A stretch of DNA of 64,000 bases, taken from NCBI RefSeq assembly GCF_016746085.1, contig NZ_JAERTZ010000012.1, positions 186,001 to 250,000 on the forward strand, written 5' to 3'. Numbering within the stretch: position 1 is the stretch's first letter; each line of letters starts with the position of its first letter. This DNA is from Zobellella iuensis (GTDB lineage Bacteria; Pseudomonadota; Gammaproteobacteria; Enterobacterales; Aeromonadaceae). The translations under genes were made by a program, and so were the position numbers. Positions 53,009 through 63,917 of this stretch are shown here, in pieces. Below the pieces are notes generated by a model. That model saw only the letters and a program-made list of their open reading frames with translations, did not search any database and was not told the origin of the DNA.

Positions 53009-54799
53009 TTAGGCCAGGCTGACCAGGGGGTCGCCCACGGATACCGCGTCCCCTTCCTTGACCAGCACATCCACGATCTGGCCGGCCCGGGCGGCACGCA
53101 CCTCGGTTTCCATCTTCATGGCTTCCATGATCATCAGCAGTTCGCCTTCGGCCACCTGGGCACCCTTCTTGGCCACCACCTTGAAGATGTTGCCGGCCAG
53201 GGGGGCGGGCACCGGCTCGCCACTACCCGCCGCCGCTGCGGGGGCCGCTGCCGCAACGGGCGCCGCAGCACCGTTTGCACGCACGGCGCTGATGCTGCCT
53301 GCCGGGCCCACTTCCACCTCGAATACCTGGCCGTCCACCTTGACCGCGTAGACTTCGGGCGCGCCAGTGGCGGCCTTGGCGGCTGCAGGGGCAGCGATCG
53401 GCTCCGGCTCGGTGCCGGGGGCCGGCTCGAAAGCGGCGGGGTTGTCGCGGTTACGGATGAATTTGAGACCGATCTGCGGGAACAGGGCGTAGGTGAGCAC
53501 GTCGTCCACCACCTCGGTGGCGACCCGCAGTTGCTCGGTCTTGACCAGTTCGGTGAACTCGCCGGTCAGCTTGTCCAGCTCGTCGCTCAGCAGATCCGCG
53601 GGGCGGCAGGTAATGGGCTCGGCGCCATCCAGCACCCGTTTCTGCAGCTCGGCATTGACCGGCGCCGGGGCCGCACCGTACTCGCCCTTGAGCACACCGG
53701 CGGTTTCCTTGGTGATGCTCTTGTAGCGCTCGCCGGTGAGCACGTTGATCACCGCCTGGGTGCCCACGATCTGGGAGGTAGGGGTCACCAGGGGGATGAA
53801 GCCCAGGTCTTCCCGCACCCGCGGGATCTCTTTCAGCACTTCGTCCATCTTGTCGGCCGCGCCCTGCTCTTTCAGCTGGCTCTCCATGTTGGTGAGCATG
53901 CCGCCGGGTACCTGGGCCAGCAGGATGCGGGAATCCACCCCCTTGAGGCTGCCTTCGAACTGGGCGTATTTCTTGCGTACATCGCGGAAATAGGCGGCAA
54001 TCTCTTCCAGCTTGGTCAGATCCAGGCCGGTATCCCGTTCGGTGCCTTCCACCATGGCCACCAGGGTCTCGGTGGGGGAATGGCCGTAGGTCATGCTCAT
54101 GGAGGAGATAGCCGTATCCAGCATATCGATGCCGGCATCGATGGCCTTCATGTGGGTCGGCAGACTCAGGCCGGTGGTGGCATGGCAGTGCAGTGCCAAC
54201 GGCAGTTTGACCGCGGCCTTGATGCTCTTGATCAGTTTCTCGGCTTCATAAGGCTTGAGCAGGCCGGACATGTCCTTGATACAGATGGAGTGACAGCCCA
54301 TGTCTTCCAGCTTCTTCGCCATATCGACCCACATCTCCAGGGTATGTACCGGCGAGGTGGTGTAGGAGATGGTGCCCTGGGCATGGCCTTCTACCGCCAC
54401 GGTCGCCTTGATGGCGGTTTCCAGGTTGCGCACGTCGTTCATGGCATCGAAGATACGGAACACGTCCATACCGTTGCTACGCGCCCGCTCGACGAACTTG
54501 TACACCAGATCGTCGGCATAGTGGCGGTAGCCCAGCAGGTTCTGGCCGCGCAGCAGCATTTGCTGCCTGGTTTTCGGCATGGCCTTTTTCAGGGCACGCA
54601 GGCGTTCCCAGGGATCCTCACCCAGGTAACGGATACAGGCATCAAAAGTGGCGCCGCCCCAGGTCTCCAGGGACCAGTAGCCGATGTCGTCCAGCTTTTC
54701 GGCGATGGGCAGCATGTCTTCCAGGCGCAACCGGGTGGCCAGGATGGATTGGTGGGCATCACGCAGTACCACATCGGTGATGGCAAGTGGTTTAGTCAT
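53009..54799 (-). CDS. oadA: Oxaloacetate decarboxylase alpha subunit
   Basis: 596 residues. Carboxyltransferase TIM barrel (~1-300: [20 protein letters not shown]; metal-site H-C-H-A-T-T near residue 207), a conserved PYC/OADA domain, an Ala/Pro linker, and the biotinyl domain with [10 protein letters not shown] (biotin on Lys). It transfers CO2 from oxaloacetate to biotin, feeding the membrane subunit OadB. Confidence 0.96.
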   Translation of the reverse strand: MTKPLAITDVVLRDAHQSILATRLRLEDMLPIAEKLDDIGYWSLETWGGATFDACIRYLGEDPWERLRALKKAMPKTRQQMLLRGQNLLGYRHYADDLVYKFVERARSNGMDVFRIFDAMNDVRNLETAIKATVAVEGHAQGTISYTTSPVHTLEMWVDMAKKLEDMGCHSICIKDMSGLLKPYEAEKLIKSIKAAVKLPLALHCHATTGLSLPTHMKAIDAGIDMLDTAISSMSMTYGHSPTETLVAMVEGTERDTGLDLTKLEEIAAYFRDVRKKYAQFEGSLKGVDSRILLAQVPGGMLTNMESQLKEQGAADKMDEVLKEIPRVREDLGFIPLVTPTSQIVGTQAVINVLTGERYKSITKETAGVLKGEYGAAPAPVNAELQKRVLDGAEPITCRPADLLSDELDKLTGEFTELVKTEQLRVATEVVDDVLTYALFPQIGLKFIRNRDNPAAFEPAPGTEPEPIAAPAAAKAATGAPEVYAVKVDGQVFEVEVGPAGSISAVRANGAAAPVAAAAPAAAAGSGEPVPAPLAGNIFKVVAKKGAQVAEGELLMIMEAMKMETEVRAARAGQIVDVLVKEGDAVSVGDPLVSLA

Positions 54800-54852
54800 A
54801 TGACGAAGCTCCGTTAAGTTCCGTTTCGAGTTAGTCCATCTCTGAGCCAGGC

Positions 54853-55095
54853 TCAGCCTTTCTTATTGTTTTTGTATTGGGTAATGGCGGCGCTGATCGC
54901 TGCCATTTTCTGCGGGCTCAGGCCCGGGGCCGTCGGTGTGGCCGTGACACCGGCCGGCGAGGGTGCCGGCTCGGCGGCCACCAGCGACAATACCTTGATG
55001 GCCAAAATGGTAAGCGAGAGGAAGGCGAACACAAACGCCATCCCCAGGCCCATCAGGCTGGCGGCATCAAGCAGTTGAGAAGAGACGTGTTCCAT
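54853..55095 (-). CDS. oadG: Oxaloacetate decarboxylase gamma subunit
   Basis: 80 residues, one transmembrane helix ([20 protein letters not shown]) and a Pro-rich cytoplasmic tail ending K-N-N-K-K-G. It assembles alpha and beta subunits and binds zinc in characterised enzymes. The start at 55095 is preferred (AAGGAG 7 nt upstream) over the ATG at 55101, which would be only 1 nt from the ribosome site. First gene of the operon; 54 bp before oadA. Confidence 0.92.
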   Translation of the reverse strand: MEHVSSQLLDAASLMGLGMAFVFAFLSLTILAIKVLSLVAAEPAPSPAGVTATPTAPGLSPQKMAAISAAITQYKNNKKG

Positions 55096-55342
55096 CAGCA
55101 TACTCCTTGCTGTCTACTATCCGGCCAAGAGCATACCCAGCTTGAGGATGCCTTGGCAATGTTACATTTTAAAAAATGTTGTAAATATTACAAAAAAAAT
55201 ACGAGTCAAGTCGCAACTTACACATTTAAAGCCAAAAAATAAGAATAAATATTCATAATTTTCGGTAAAAAGGTGATTTGTATACAGAAAAGCAACGAGA
55301 TATCAACAATGCAGGTACAAGAAGGGATAAATGTTCGGACAC

Positions 55343-55368
55343 AAAAAAACCGGCACTGGGCCGGTTCT
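55343..55368 (-). terminator. Terminator of the tRNA operon
   Basis: Minus strand AACCGGC / GCCGGTT, 5-nt loop, followed by TTTTTTT, 9 nt past the last tRNA. Confidence 0.85.
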
Positions 55369-55375
55369 TCGATAG

Positions 55376-55452
55376 TGGCGCATCCGGGAGGATTCGAACC
55401 TCCGACCGCTCGGTTCGTAGCCGAGTACTCTATCCAGCTGAGCTACGGATGC
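55376..55452 (-). tRNA. tRNA-Arg (ACG), copy 3
   Basis: 77 nt including encoded CCA. Acceptor GCATCCG / CGGATGC, anticodon loop CTACGAA, T-loop GTTCGAATC. A34 is expected to be edited to inosine. Confidence 0.97.
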
Positions 55453-55476
55453 AATTTTTAAAACCTGGTATTTAGA

Positions 55477-55553
55477 TGGCGCATCCGGGAGGATTCGAAC
55501 CTCCGACCGCTCGGTTCGTAGCCGAGTACTCTATCCAGCTGAGCTACGGATGC
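55477..55553 (-). tRNA. tRNA-Arg (ACG), copy 2
   Basis: Identical in sequence to the other two copies over 77 nt with encoded CCA; 24 nt from copy 3. Confidence 0.97.
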
Positions 55554-55582
55554 TTATCTAAAAACTGACTGACTTGCTAATA

Positions 55583-55659
55583 TGGCGCATCCGGGAGGAT
55601 TCGAACCTCCGACCGCTCGGTTCGTAGCCGAGTACTCTATCCAGCTGAGCTACGGATGC
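55583..55659 (-). tRNA. tRNA-Arg (ACG), copy 1
   Basis: 77 nt, same sequence as copies 2 and 3; 29 nt from copy 2, 5 nt downstream of tRNA-Ser. Confidence 0.97.
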
Positions 55660-55664
55660 GTAAA

Positions 55665-55757
55665 TGGCGGTGAAGGAGGGATTCGAACCCTCGATGCGGG
55701 TATAAGCCGCATACTCCCTTAGCAGGGGAGCGCCTTCAGCCTCTCGGCCACCTCACC
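55665..55757 (-). tRNA. tRNA-Ser (GCT)
   Basis: 93 nt with long variable arm and encoded CCA. Acceptor GGTGAGG... and anticodon loop CTGCTAA (GCT). First gene of the Ser-Arg-Arg-Arg operon downstream of csrA, the arrangement seen in enteric bacteria. Confidence 0.97.
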
Positions 55758-55818
55758 GTGTTTGCGGGGCGTATATTAACGCCGGGCCAAAATAAGTCAA
55801 ACACTTTTTCCAACCCAG

Positions 55819-55878
55819 TTTTTTGTTCGAACATTCTTTAAACACAATGAGTTAAAAGAAGGCAATGCGAACAAAAAA
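55819..55878. repeat. Long inverted repeat between tRNA-Ser and csrA
   Basis: TTTTTTGTTCG (55819-55829) and CGAACAAAAAA (55868-55878) are perfect 11-bp complements; inner ATTCTTT / AAAAGAA extends the pairing. It lies in the csrA 3' flank and may act as a bidirectional terminator or mRNA end structure. Confidence 0.6.
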
Positions 55879-55891
55879 CGCCCCAAATCGA

Positions 55892-56083
55892 TTAGTACTG
55901 GCTGTCCTGACCGGTCCCTTTCTCGGCCTGTATACGCATGTAAATCTCTTCGCGGTGTACAGAGACTTCTTTCGGCGCATTAACGCCGATACGCACCTGA
56001 TTGCCTTTTACACCCAGCACGGTCACGGTGACTTCATCACCAATCATCAGGGTTTCCCCTACTCTACGAGTCAAAATCAGCAT
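55892..56083 (-). CDS. csrA: Carbon storage regulator CsrA
   Basis: 63 residues: [20 protein letters not shown] and the RNA-binding [17 protein letters not shown] segment (R44 equivalent present). It binds GGA-containing mRNA leaders to control translation of central metabolism, motility and biofilm genes, including many GGDEF/EAL genes. GGAG lies 6 nt upstream of the ATG. Canonical alaS-csrA-tRNA order. Confidence 0.97.
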   Translation of the reverse strand: MLILTRRVGETLMIGDEVTVTVLGVKGNQVRIGVNAPKEVSVHREEIYMRIQAEKGTGQDSQY

Positions 56084-56200
56084 CTGCCAGCTCCTGTCTA
56101 TTCTGTGTAATAGTTAAAAATGTTATTTATTATCCGATAAAGGTGCTAAAAAACCTAGCCTTTCCCCTCCTTACAGATGGGGTAGCTTTATCCCTAAATC

Positions 56201-56227
56201 AAGAGGCCTGTCATCGACAGGCCTCTT
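56201..56227 (-). terminator. Terminator between alaS and csrA
   Basis: 12-bp perfect stem AAGAGGCCTGTC / GACAGGCCTCTT with 3-nt loop, 37 nt past the alaS stop; T-rich on both sides. Confidence 0.8.
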
Positions 56228-56264
56228 TAAGTTTCAACAGCGCTATCTCATTGCTGCCTAAAAA

Positions 56265-58889
56265 TTATAGCCGCTCTGTCAACCAGGGCGTGACCGAAGC
56301 CAGGGCCGCCGGCAGCTGTGCCGGCTCGGTACCACCGGCCTGGGCCATGTCCGGCCGGCCACCGCCCTTGCCGCCCACCTGCTGGGCCACCAGGTTGACC
56401 AGCTCGCCGGCCTTGACCCTGTCGGTCAGATCCTTGGTGACCCCGGCAATCAGGCTGACTTTGCCGTCGGCCACGGTGGCCAGCACCACCACGCCGGACT
56501 GCAGCTTGACCTTGAGGTCGTCCAGGGAGCCGCGCAGGGACTTGGCATCGATCCCCTCAAGGTTGGCCACCAGCACCTTGGTGCCGTTTACCTCGATGAC
56601 CTGCTCCAGCAGGGAAGCCCCCGCATGGGCAGTCAGCTTGGCTTTGAGCTGTTCTATTTCCTTCTCGAGCTGGCGGCTGCGATCCAGCATCTGCCGAACC
56701 TTCGCCGACACCGAGAACAGATCACCCTTGACCAGGCTGGCGGCTTGAGCAATTTCATGATCCAGCTGGTGCAGATAGGCCAGGGCCGCATCACCGGTGA
56801 CCGCCTCGATGCGACGAATACCGGCGGCGATGCCGCTTTCCGACAGGATCTTGAACAGGCCGATGTCGCCGGTGCGCCGCACATGGGTACCGCCACACAG
56901 CTCGGTGGACACCTCCCCCATGGTCACCACCCGCACCTCGTCATCGTATTTCTCGCCGAACAGGGCCATGGCGCCCGCGCCCTTGGCCGCGTCCAGATCC
57001 ATCAGCTCGGTAGACACCGCATGGTTGGCCCGGATCTCCTTGTTGACCATGTCCTCGACCTCCCGGATCTCCTGGGGCGTCATCGCTTCCAGGTGGGAGA
57101 AATCGAAGCGCAGCCGGTCCGGCCCCACCAGGGAGCCTTTCTGGATGACGTGCTCGCCCAGCAGCTTGCGCAGGCAGGCATGCATCAGGTGGGTGACCGA
57201 GTGGTTCAGGGCGGTGGCCTGGCGACGATAGCTGTCGACGGCGGCGGTGACTTCTTCATCCACTTCCAGGGTGCCCAGTTCCAGGTAGCCCAGGTGCAGT
57301 ATGCCGTTACCGGCTTTCTGGGTGTCCTTGACCACGAACAGGCCGTCGTCCATCTTGATCACGCCACTGTCCCCCACCTGGCCGCCGGACTCGGCGTAGA
57401 AGGGGGTCTTGTCCAGCACCACGGCGGCTTCCTCGCCGGCGATCAGGGCCGGCACCGGTTCGCCGTCCTTGAACAGGGCTGTCACCCGGGCCGGTTCGGC
57501 CAGGTGCTGGTAACCGGTGAAGTCGGTCTGGCCGTCCACCCTGATCACCCTGGAATAGTCCACCCCGAAGTTGGAGGCTTCCTTGGCCCGTTCCCGTTGC
57601 TGCTGCATCAGGGTCTCGAAACCGGCTTCATCGATACTAAGGTCGCGATCCCGCAGCACGTCGGCGGTCAGATCCGCCGGGAAACCGTAGGTGTCGTACA
57701 GCTTGAACACCACCTCACCGGGCAACACCTTGCCATCGCCCAGCTCGGCAATGGCGTCTTCCAGCAGCTGCAGACCCCGATCCAGGGTGCGGGCGAACTG
57801 GGCCTCTTCCAGTCGCAGCACCTTTTCGATAATGGCGCGCTGGCTGTTGAGTTCGGGGTAGGCGTCGGACATCTGCTCGCACAGGGCCCCGACCAGGGTG
57901 TAGAAGAAGGCCTGCTCGGCGCCCAGCTTACGGCCATGGCGCACGGCACGGCGGATGATACGGCGCAGCACATAGCCCCGCCCTTCGTTGGACGGCATGA
58001 CGCCGTCGGCGATCAGGAAGGAGCAGGAACGGATATGGTCGGCGATCACCCGCAGGGACTTGTTGTCGAGATCCTCGGTGCCCACCGCCTTGGCGGCCGC
58101 CCTGATCAGCGCCTGGAACAGGTCGATCTCGTAGTTGGAATGCACGCCCTGCAAGATGGTGGCGATACGCTCCAGGCCCATGCCGGTATCCACCGACGGT
58201 TTGGGCAAGGGTTCCATGGTGCCGTCCGCATGCCGGTTGAACTGCATGAACACCAGGTTCCAGATCTCGATATAACGATCGCCGTCTTCTTCCGGGCTGC
58301 CGGGAGGGCCGCCCCAGATCTCGGGGCCGTGATCATAGAAAATCTCGGTGCAGGGACCGCAGGGGCCGGTATCGCCCATGGTCCAGAAGTTATCGGACGC
58401 GTACTGGGCTCCCTTGTTGTCACCGATGCGAACGATGCGTTCGACGGGCACGCCCATGTCCTTGGACCAGATATCGAACGCCTCGTCGTCGGTGGCGTAG
58501 ACGGTCACCCACAGCTTGTCCGTCGGCAGCTTGACCACTGTGGTCAGGAACTCCCAGGCAAAACGAATGGCGTCCTGCTTGAAATAGTCACCAAAACTGA
58601 AGTTGCCCAGCATTTCGAAGAAGGTATGGTGACGCGCGGTATAACCCACATTTTCCAGGTCGTTGTGCTTGCCGCCGGCTCGCACGCAACGCTGGGAGCT
58701 GACCGCCCTGTTGTAAGCCCGTTGTTCGAGCCCCAGGAACAGGTCTTTGAACTGGTTCATACCGGCATTGGTGAACAGCAGGGTGGGATCGTTGTGGGGC
58801 ACCAACGAGCTGGACGCCACCACCTGGTGGCCCTGCTGGCGGAAATACTCGAGAAACGCGGTGCGTAACTCCGATGTGGTCATCTGCAT
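56265..58889 (-). CDS. alaS: Alanyl-tRNA synthetase
   Basis: 874 residues from the ATG at 58889 (AGGA 6 nt before); a further ATG two codons in is possible. Class II catalytic domain at the N-terminus ([20 protein letters not shown]). The editing domain has the zinc motif N-H-S-V-T-H-L and C-G-G-T-H-V; the C-Ala domain has a Gly-rich end ([18 protein letters not shown]). It charges tRNA-Ala and hydrolyses Ser- and Gly-tRNA-Ala. Confidence 0.97.
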   Translation of the reverse strand: MQMTTSELRTAFLEYFRQQGHQVVASSSLVPHNDPTLLFTNAGMNQFKDLFLGLEQRAYNRAVSSQRCVRAGGKHNDLENVGYTARHHTFFEMLGNFSFGDYFKQDAIRFAWEFLTTVVKLPTDKLWVTVYATDDEAFDIWSKDMGVPVERIVRIGDNKGAQYASDNFWTMGDTGPCGPCTEIFYDHGPEIWGGPPGSPEEDGDRYIEIWNLVFMQFNRHADGTMEPLPKPSVDTGMGLERIATILQGVHSNYEIDLFQALIRAAAKAVGTEDLDNKSLRVIADHIRSCSFLIADGVMPSNEGRGYVLRRIIRRAVRHGRKLGAEQAFFYTLVGALCEQMSDAYPELNSQRAIIEKVLRLEEAQFARTLDRGLQLLEDAIAELGDGKVLPGEVVFKLYDTYGFPADLTADVLRDRDLSIDEAGFETLMQQQRERAKEASNFGVDYSRVIRVDGQTDFTGYQHLAEPARVTALFKDGEPVPALIAGEEAAVVLDKTPFYAESGGQVGDSGVIKMDDGLFVVKDTQKAGNGILHLGYLELGTLEVDEEVTAAVDSYRRQATALNHSVTHLMHACLRKLLGEHVIQKGSLVGPDRLRFDFSHLEAMTPQEIREVEDMVNKEIRANHAVSTELMDLDAAKGAGAMALFGEKYDDEVRVVTMGEVSTELCGGTHVRRTGDIGLFKILSESGIAAGIRRIEAVTGDAALAYLHQLDHEIAQAASLVKGDLFSVSAKVRQMLDRSRQLEKEIEQLKAKLTAHAGASLLEQVIEVNGTKVLVANLEGIDAKSLRGSLDDLKVKLQSGVVVLATVADGKVSLIAGVTKDLTDRVKAGELVNLVAQQVGGKGGGRPDMAQAGGTEPAQLPAALASVTPWLTERL

Positions 58890-58994
58890 GGAAAATCCTG
58901 TTCTATTGCTGGGGTTCATAGGCGTTAACCCGGATAATTTAAAAGGTATCCGGGCCAATGTAAAACGCGCCTTGTCACCGAGGGGAAGAAACTG

Positions 58995-59453
58995 CTACTC
59001 CGGATCGGCCTCCAGGGCATGACGGATATGCTCGGGAGCAAAACCCCGCCCCTGCAGGTAACGTATACGCCGGGCTCTTTCCTTGATGTCCAGCCGCCTG
59101 CTGGGGGTAAACCTGGCCCGGTAGCAGCACTCTGCCAGTGCAAACCAGTCGGGCGCTTCCGCCGCCAGCGCCTGCTCTATATCGGCTTGGGCGATACCCT
59201 TGCGCTGCAGCTCAGCACGAATTCGCATGGGTCCATGCTTTTTAAGGATATGCTGGCGCACCTGCACGGTAGCAAAGCGGCCATCCGCCAGCCAGTGTTG
59301 CTGTTCCAGGCGATCCAGCGCCTGTTCGATCAGCCCGGCCTCAAACTGGCGCTGCCGCAGCTTTTGCGCCAGCTCCCGTCGACTGTGCTCCCGGCGGGAC
59401 AACAGTCGCAGGGCACAGTCCCATAGCTGTTGCGGGGTAAGGTTGGATTCCAT
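58995..59453 (-). CDS. recX: RecA regulator RecX
   Basis: 152 residues, three tandem three-helix repeats (LLSRREHSRRELAQKLRQRQ; HILKKHGPMRIRAELQRKGI; YLQGRGFAPEHIRHAL). It limits RecA filament growth. It lies 44 bp downstream of recA, beyond recA's terminator, so it is probably made by read-through. Confidence 0.95.
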   Translation of the reverse strand: MESNLTPQQLWDCALRLLSRREHSRRELAQKLRQRQFEAGLIEQALDRLEQQHWLADGRFATVQVRQHILKKHGPMRIRAELQRKGIAQADIEQALAAEAPDWFALAECCYRARFTPSRRLDIKERARRIRYLQGRGFAPEHIRHALEADPE

Positions 59454-59465
59454 GGTACTCTGCTA

Positions 59466-59492
59466 AAACAAAGGCCGGGAATATCCCGGCCT
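59466..59492 (-). terminator. Terminator between recA and recX
   Basis: Minus strand AGGCCGGGA / TCCCGGCCT, 3-nt loop, followed by TTGTTTT. Confidence 0.85.
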
Positions 59493-59497
59493 GTCGG

Positions 59498-60568
59498 TTA
59501 AAACTCGTCGCTGCTGCCGTCCGGGCCGTCCAGCTCGGCGACGGTTTCATAATCCTTGTCGCCCTTGTCTTCCTTGGCGGCCGGAGTCAAAAGCAACTGA
59601 CGGAGTTGCTGTTCGATTTCGCCGGAGATCGACTTGTTCTCCAGCAGGAATTTGATGGAATTCGCCTTGCCCTGGCCTATCTTGTCGCCCTTGTAGCTGT
59701 ACCAGGCACCGGATTTTTCAATCAGCTTGTGCTTGACACCCAACTCGATCAGCTCCCCTTCCTTGGAAATGCCGGCTCCGTACATAATCTGGAACTCGGC
59801 CTGCTTGAAGGGAGGCGCCACCTTGTTCTTCACCACCTTGACCCGGGTTTCGTTGCCGACCACCTCGTCACCTTCCTTGATCGCGCCGATGCGACGGATA
59901 TCGAGGCGCACCGAGGCATAGAACTTGAGCGCGTTGCCCCCGGTGGTGGTTTCCGGGCTGCCGAACATGACGCCGATTTTCATCCGGATCTGGTTGATGA
60001 AGATACACAGGCAGTTGGCACTCTTGATATTGCCGGTCAACTTGCGCAAGGCCTGGGACATCAACCTGGCCTGCAGGCCGACGTGGGAGTCGCCCATTTC
60101 GCCTTCGATTTCGGCGCGGGGAGTCAGGGCCGCCACCGAGTCGACGATGATGACATCAACGGCACCGGAGCGGACCAGCATGTCGCAGATCTCCAGCGCC
60201 TGCTCACCGGTATCCGGCTGGGATACCAGCAGATCGTCGACGTTCACCCCCAGCTTGCCGGCATAAACCGGATCCAGCGCGTGCTCGGCGTCCACGAAGG
60301 CACAGACCTTGCCCTGGCGCTGGGCCTCGGCGATCACCTGCAGGGTGAGGGTGGTCTTACCGGAGGACTCGGGACCATAGATCTCGACGATACGGCCGGT
60401 GGGCAGGCCGCCGATGCCGAGGGCGATGTCCAGCGACAGGGAGCCGGTGGAAATGGCTTCGACATTCAAAGCCTTGTTGTCGCCCAACCGCATGATGGAA
60501 CCTTTGCCAAACTGCTTTTCAATCTGGCCCAGGGCGGCGGCCAAGGCTTTTTCTTTGTTCTGATCCAT
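59498..60568 (-). CDS. recA: Recombinase RecA
   Basis: 356 residues. Walker A GPESSGKT at 65-72; [13 protein letters not shown]2 region [17 protein letters not shown]; acidic C-terminus. It forms filaments on single-stranded DNA for recombination and triggers LexA cleavage. A LexA box lies 52 bp upstream of the start. Confidence 0.98.
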   Translation of the reverse strand: MDQNKEKALAAALGQIEKQFGKGSIMRLGDNKALNVEAISTGSLSLDIALGIGGLPTGRIVEIYGPESSGKTTLTLQVIAEAQRQGKVCAFVDAEHALDPVYAGKLGVNVDDLLVSQPDTGEQALEICDMLVRSGAVDVIIVDSVAALTPRAEIEGEMGDSHVGLQARLMSQALRKLTGNIKSANCLCIFINQIRMKIGVMFGSPETTTGGNALKFYASVRLDIRRIGAIKEGDEVVGNETRVKVVKNKVAPPFKQAEFQIMYGAGISKEGELIELGVKHKLIEKSGAWYSYKGDKIGQGKANSIKFLLENKSISGEIEQQLRQLLLTPAAKEDKGDKDYETVAELDGPDGSSDEF

Positions 60569-60620
60569 GTGGTGCTCCGCTGAAGTAAGCTAACTGCGTC
60601 TTGAGATATAGGGTTGAGTA

Positions 60621-60640
60621 TACTGGTTATTCGTACAGTA
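60621..60640 (-). promoter_or_regulatory. LexA (SOS) box of recA
   Basis: Minus strand TACTGTACGAATAACCAGTA, one mismatch from the CTGT-N8-ACAG core. It overlaps a -10-like TATACT and directly abuts the pncC stop codon. Confidence 0.88.
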
Positions 60641-61153
60641 TCAAGTCCGGGTTGCCGCCAACAGCGCCAGGCAATCCGCCAAAGCGGCGGCGACGGTCTG
60701 CTGCCGTACGGCGATGCGATCACCCTCGAGCTGCAGCCGGCGACAGCTCAGGCGGTCGGCAGGCGCCAGATAACAAGCCAGCCAGACGGTGCCCACCGGC
60801 TTTTCCGGGGTGCCGCCATCCGGACCGGCCACACCGCTGACCGCGACCCCGAGCGCGACCCCGGCGGCGGCGCAGGCGCCTTTGGCCATGGCTTCCACCA
60901 CGGCCTCGCTGACGGCGCCATGCTGCGCGATCAGTGCCGGATCCACGCCCAGCATTTCGCTCTTGGCCGCATTGGAGTAAGTGACGAAACCCCGGTCGAA
61001 CCAGGCCGAACTGCCGGCCACATCGGTAATGGCATAGGCGATGCCACCACCGGTACAGGACTCGGCCGTCGTCATCATCAGTCCCCGACTCAACAGGGTT
61101 TCACCCAATTGTTGGGCCAGTATTCCGCTCCGCAAAGCCGCCTCCCCGGTCAT
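60641..61153 (-). CDS. pncC: Nicotinamide-nucleotide amidohydrolase PncC (CinA C-terminal type)
   Basis: 170 residues from the ATG at 61153. Catalytic Ser in TTAESCTGGGIAYAI; Y and K in FVTYSNAAKSEMLG; SGVAGPDGGTPEKPVGTVW. It deamidates NMN to nicotinate mononucleotide in NAD recycling. A longer reading to 61204 runs into the mutS promoter region and is not preferred. Upstream of recA in the usual order. Confidence 0.93.
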   Translation of the reverse strand: MTGEAALRSGILAQQLGETLLSRGLMMTTAESCTGGGIAYAITDVAGSSAWFDRGFVTYSNAAKSEMLGVDPALIAQHGAVSEAVVEAMAKGACAAAGVALGVAVSGVAGPDGGTPEKPVGTVWLACYLAPADRLSCRRLQLEGDRIAVRQQTVAAALADCLALLAATRT

Positions 61154-61268
61154 GTGCTTCGGCCAATATGCTGTTATTATGCCGACCCGGGCCGGCAGCG
61201 CCAATGCCCATCGCCCGACCAGGGCACCAAAAAACGTCTCATAAAAATATAAGGTATTGATTTAGCTT

Positions 61269-63854
61269 ATGAATCAAGACAAGACCCCACACACCCCCAT
61301 GATGCAGCAATATCTCGCCCTCAAGGCCCAGCATCCGGACATACTGCTGTTCTACCGCATGGGGGATTTTTATGAGCTGTTTTATGACGATGCCAAGAAA
61401 GCCTCCCGGCTGCTGGACATCTCCCTGACCAAACGCGGCCAGTCGGCCGGCACCCCCATTCCCATGGCGGGCGTGCCCTACCACGCAGCGGAGAACTATC
61501 TGGCCCGGCTGGTGCAAATGGGCGAATCGGTGGCCATCTGTGAACAAATCGGGGATCCGGCCACCAGCAAGGGGCCGGTGGAACGGCAGGTGGTACGCAT
61601 CGTCACCCCCGGGACCCTGTCCGACGAGGCCCTGCTGAACGAACGCCAGGACAACTGCGTGGCGGCGGTATATCACGACGGCCAGCAATTCGGTTTCGGT
61701 ATCGTCGACGTCAGTACCGGCCGCTTCGTGATCAACCAGTTCAAGGAAGAAGAGGCGCTGGTGGCCGAACTGCAGCGCACCCAGCCCGCCGAGCTGCTTT
61801 ATCCGGAAGGTTTCGGCTGGTTTCATCTTATCGAACAGCGCAAGGGGCTAAGGCGCCGGCCGGAATGGGAGTTCGACCTGGGCACCGCCCGCCACCTGCT
61901 GTGCCAGCAGTTCGGCACCCGGGATCTGATCGGCTTCGGGGTGGAACAGTCCGCCACCGCGCTCTGTGCCGCCGGCTGCCTGCTGCAGTACGTGAAAGAT
62001 ACCCAGCGCACCGCCCTGCCCCATATCAACGGCATCCGCCTCGAGCGCAGTCAGGACATGGTGATCATGGACGCCGCCACCCGCCGCAACCTGGAGCTGA
62101 CCCTGAACCTGTCGGGCTCGGTGGAAAATACCCTGGCGGAAGTGCTGGACAATACCGCGACGCCCATGGGCAGCCGCCTGCTGAAACGCTGGATCCACCA
62201 GCCCAGCCGCCATATCAGCGAACTGCACCAACGCCAGGACCTCATCGCCATCCTGATGGCGCAGGGGCGCCATGAAATGCTGCGCCCGCCGCTGCGACAG
62301 GTGGGCGATCTGGAGCGAGTGCTGGCTCGCCTGGCCCTGCGTTCGGCTCGCCCCCGGGACCTGAGCCGGCTGCGTGCCGCCCTGCAGGCCTTGCCCGACA
62401 TCCAGGCGGTGCTGAGCGAGGTCTCTCCCTCCTGCCTGGATCCCCTGGCCGAACACATAGGTCAATTTCCGGAACTGGCCGAACTGCTGGAGCAGGCCGT
62501 GGTCGACAACCCGCCGGTGGTGATCCGCGACGGCGGTGTGATCCGCGACGGTTTCAGCCCCGAGCTGGACGAACTGCGGGAGCTGGCCGCCGGCGCCCAC
62601 CGCTACCTGGAAGAGCTGGAAGCCCGGGAAAAGGCCGCCACCGGCATCCATACCCTCAAGGTGGCCTACAACAGGGTGCACGGTTTCTATATCGAAGTCA
62701 GCCGCGCCAGCGCCCACCTGGTGCCGGTGTACTATGTGCGCCGGCAGACCCTGAAGAACAATGAACGCTACATCATCCCCGAACTCAAGGAGTACGAGGA
62801 CAAGGTGCTCAATGCCCAGAGCAAGGGGCTGGCACTGGAAAAGAAACTCTATGAAGCCCTGCTCGACCGGCTGCTGGAGCAGTTGGGGCCGCTGCAACAG
62901 AGCGCATCGGCGTTGGCCCGGGCCGATGTATTCGCCAACCTGGCCGAACGGGCCGACAGCCTGAATTACTGCCGCCCCACCCTGACCGATGACGAGATCA
63001 TCGACATAGAGGAAGGACGCCATCCGGTGGTGGAACAGGTGATGAACGAGCCCTTTATCGCCAACCCGCTCAGCCTCTCGGAACACCGCAAGATGCTGGT
63101 GATAACAGGCCCTAACATGGGCGGAAAATCCACCTATATGCGGCAAACGGCACTGATCGTGCTGATGGCCTGCATGGGCTCCTTCGTGCCGGCACAACGG
63201 GCCCGCATCGGGCGGGTGGACCGCATCTTCACCCGCATCGGCGCCTCCGACGACCTGGCTTCGGGGCGTTCCACCTTTATGGTGGAGATGACCGAGACGG
63301 CCAATATCCTCAACAATGCCAGCCGCCACAGCCTGGTACTGATGGACGAGATCGGCCGCGGCACCAGCACCTATGACGGCCTGGCCCTGGCCTGGGCCTG
63401 CGCCGACGCGCTGGCCAACCGGCTGCATGCCTATACCCTGTTCGCCACCCATTACTTCGAACTGACCGAGCTGGCCGGACTCTGGCCCGGTGTCGCCAAT
63501 GTGCATCTGGATGCGGTGGAGCACCAGGACAGCATCGCCTTTATGCATGCGGTACAGGAAGGCGCCGCCAGCCGCTCCTACGGCCTGCAGGTGGCCGCCC
63601 TGGCCGGGGTGCCCAAGCCGGTGCTGGTGCTGGCCAAGCAGAAGCTGGCCGAGCTGGAGCAAAGCCATCAATCACCGGCAGGCAAGGCCGAGCCTTCCGG
63701 ACAAGCCCAGCCCTCTCTGCCCCTGTTCGATGCCGAGCCGGATCCGGCCCTGACACTGCTCGACGAATTGCAGCCGGACGAGCTGAGCCCGCGCCAGGCC
63801 CTGGAGCGGCTATACCAGCTGAAGCAGGCGCGGCGCAAGGCGTCAAACGCATAA
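61269..63854 (+). CDS. mutS: DNA mismatch recognition protein MutS
   Basis: 861 residues. Mismatch-contacting F-x-E in [13 protein letters not shown] (~residues 36-38); ATPase P-loop [19 protein letters not shown] Walker B/signature; C-terminal tetramerisation helices. With Dam methylation (dam is at 12453) it directs mismatch repair. Divergent from pncC, 115 bp between. Confidence 0.98.
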   Translation: MNQDKTPHTPMMQQYLALKAQHPDILLFYRMGDFYELFYDDAKKASRLLDISLTKRGQSAGTPIPMAGVPYHAAENYLARLVQMGESVAICEQIGDPATSKGPVERQVVRIVTPGTLSDEALLNERQDNCVAAVYHDGQQFGFGIVDVSTGRFVINQFKEEEALVAELQRTQPAELLYPEGFGWFHLIEQRKGLRRRPEWEFDLGTARHLLCQQFGTRDLIGFGVEQSATALCAAGCLLQYVKDTQRTALPHINGIRLERSQDMVIMDAATRRNLELTLNLSGSVENTLAEVLDNTATPMGSRLLKRWIHQPSRHISELHQRQDLIAILMAQGRHEMLRPPLRQVGDLERVLARLALRSARPRDLSRLRAALQALPDIQAVLSEVSPSCLDPLAEHIGQFPELAELLEQAVVDNPPVVIRDGGVIRDGFSPELDELRELAAGAHRYLEELEAREKAATGIHTLKVAYNRVHGFYIEVSRASAHLVPVYYVRRQTLKNNERYIIPELKEYEDKVLNAQSKGLALEKKLYEALLDRLLEQLGPLQQSASALARADVFANLAERADSLNYCRPTLTDDEIIDIEEGRHPVVEQVMNEPFIANPLSLSEHRKMLVITGPNMGGKSTYMRQTALIVLMACMGSFVPAQRARIGRVDRIFTRIGASDDLASGRSTFMVEMTETANILNNASRHSLVLMDEIGRGTSTYDGLALAWACADALANRLHAYTLFATHYFELTELAGLWPGVANVHLDAVEHQDSIAFMHAVQEGAASRSYGLQVAALAGVPKPVLVLAKQKLAELEQSHQSPAGKAEPSGQAQPSLPLFDAEPDPALTLLDELQPDELSPRQALERLYQLKQARRKASNA

Positions 63855-63895
63855 AGAAACAGCGGCAGAAACAAGGTTTCTGCCGCCGTTTCTTT
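63853..63895. terminator. Bidirectional terminator between mutS and rpoS
   Basis: 20-bp stem AAAGAAACAGCGGCAGAAAC / GTTTCTGCCGCCGTTTCTTT with one mismatch and loop AAG; starts at the mutS stop. Confidence 0.9.
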
Positions 63896-63917
63896 GAGGT
63901 GATGCCTTGGTGGTTTA

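Noticed and set aside
55376-55757. tRNA cluster as the integration site of a second element
   Set aside because: The genes around it keep the standard csrA-alaS-recA order, all tRNAs are intact, and no integrase or partial tRNA repeat is present.
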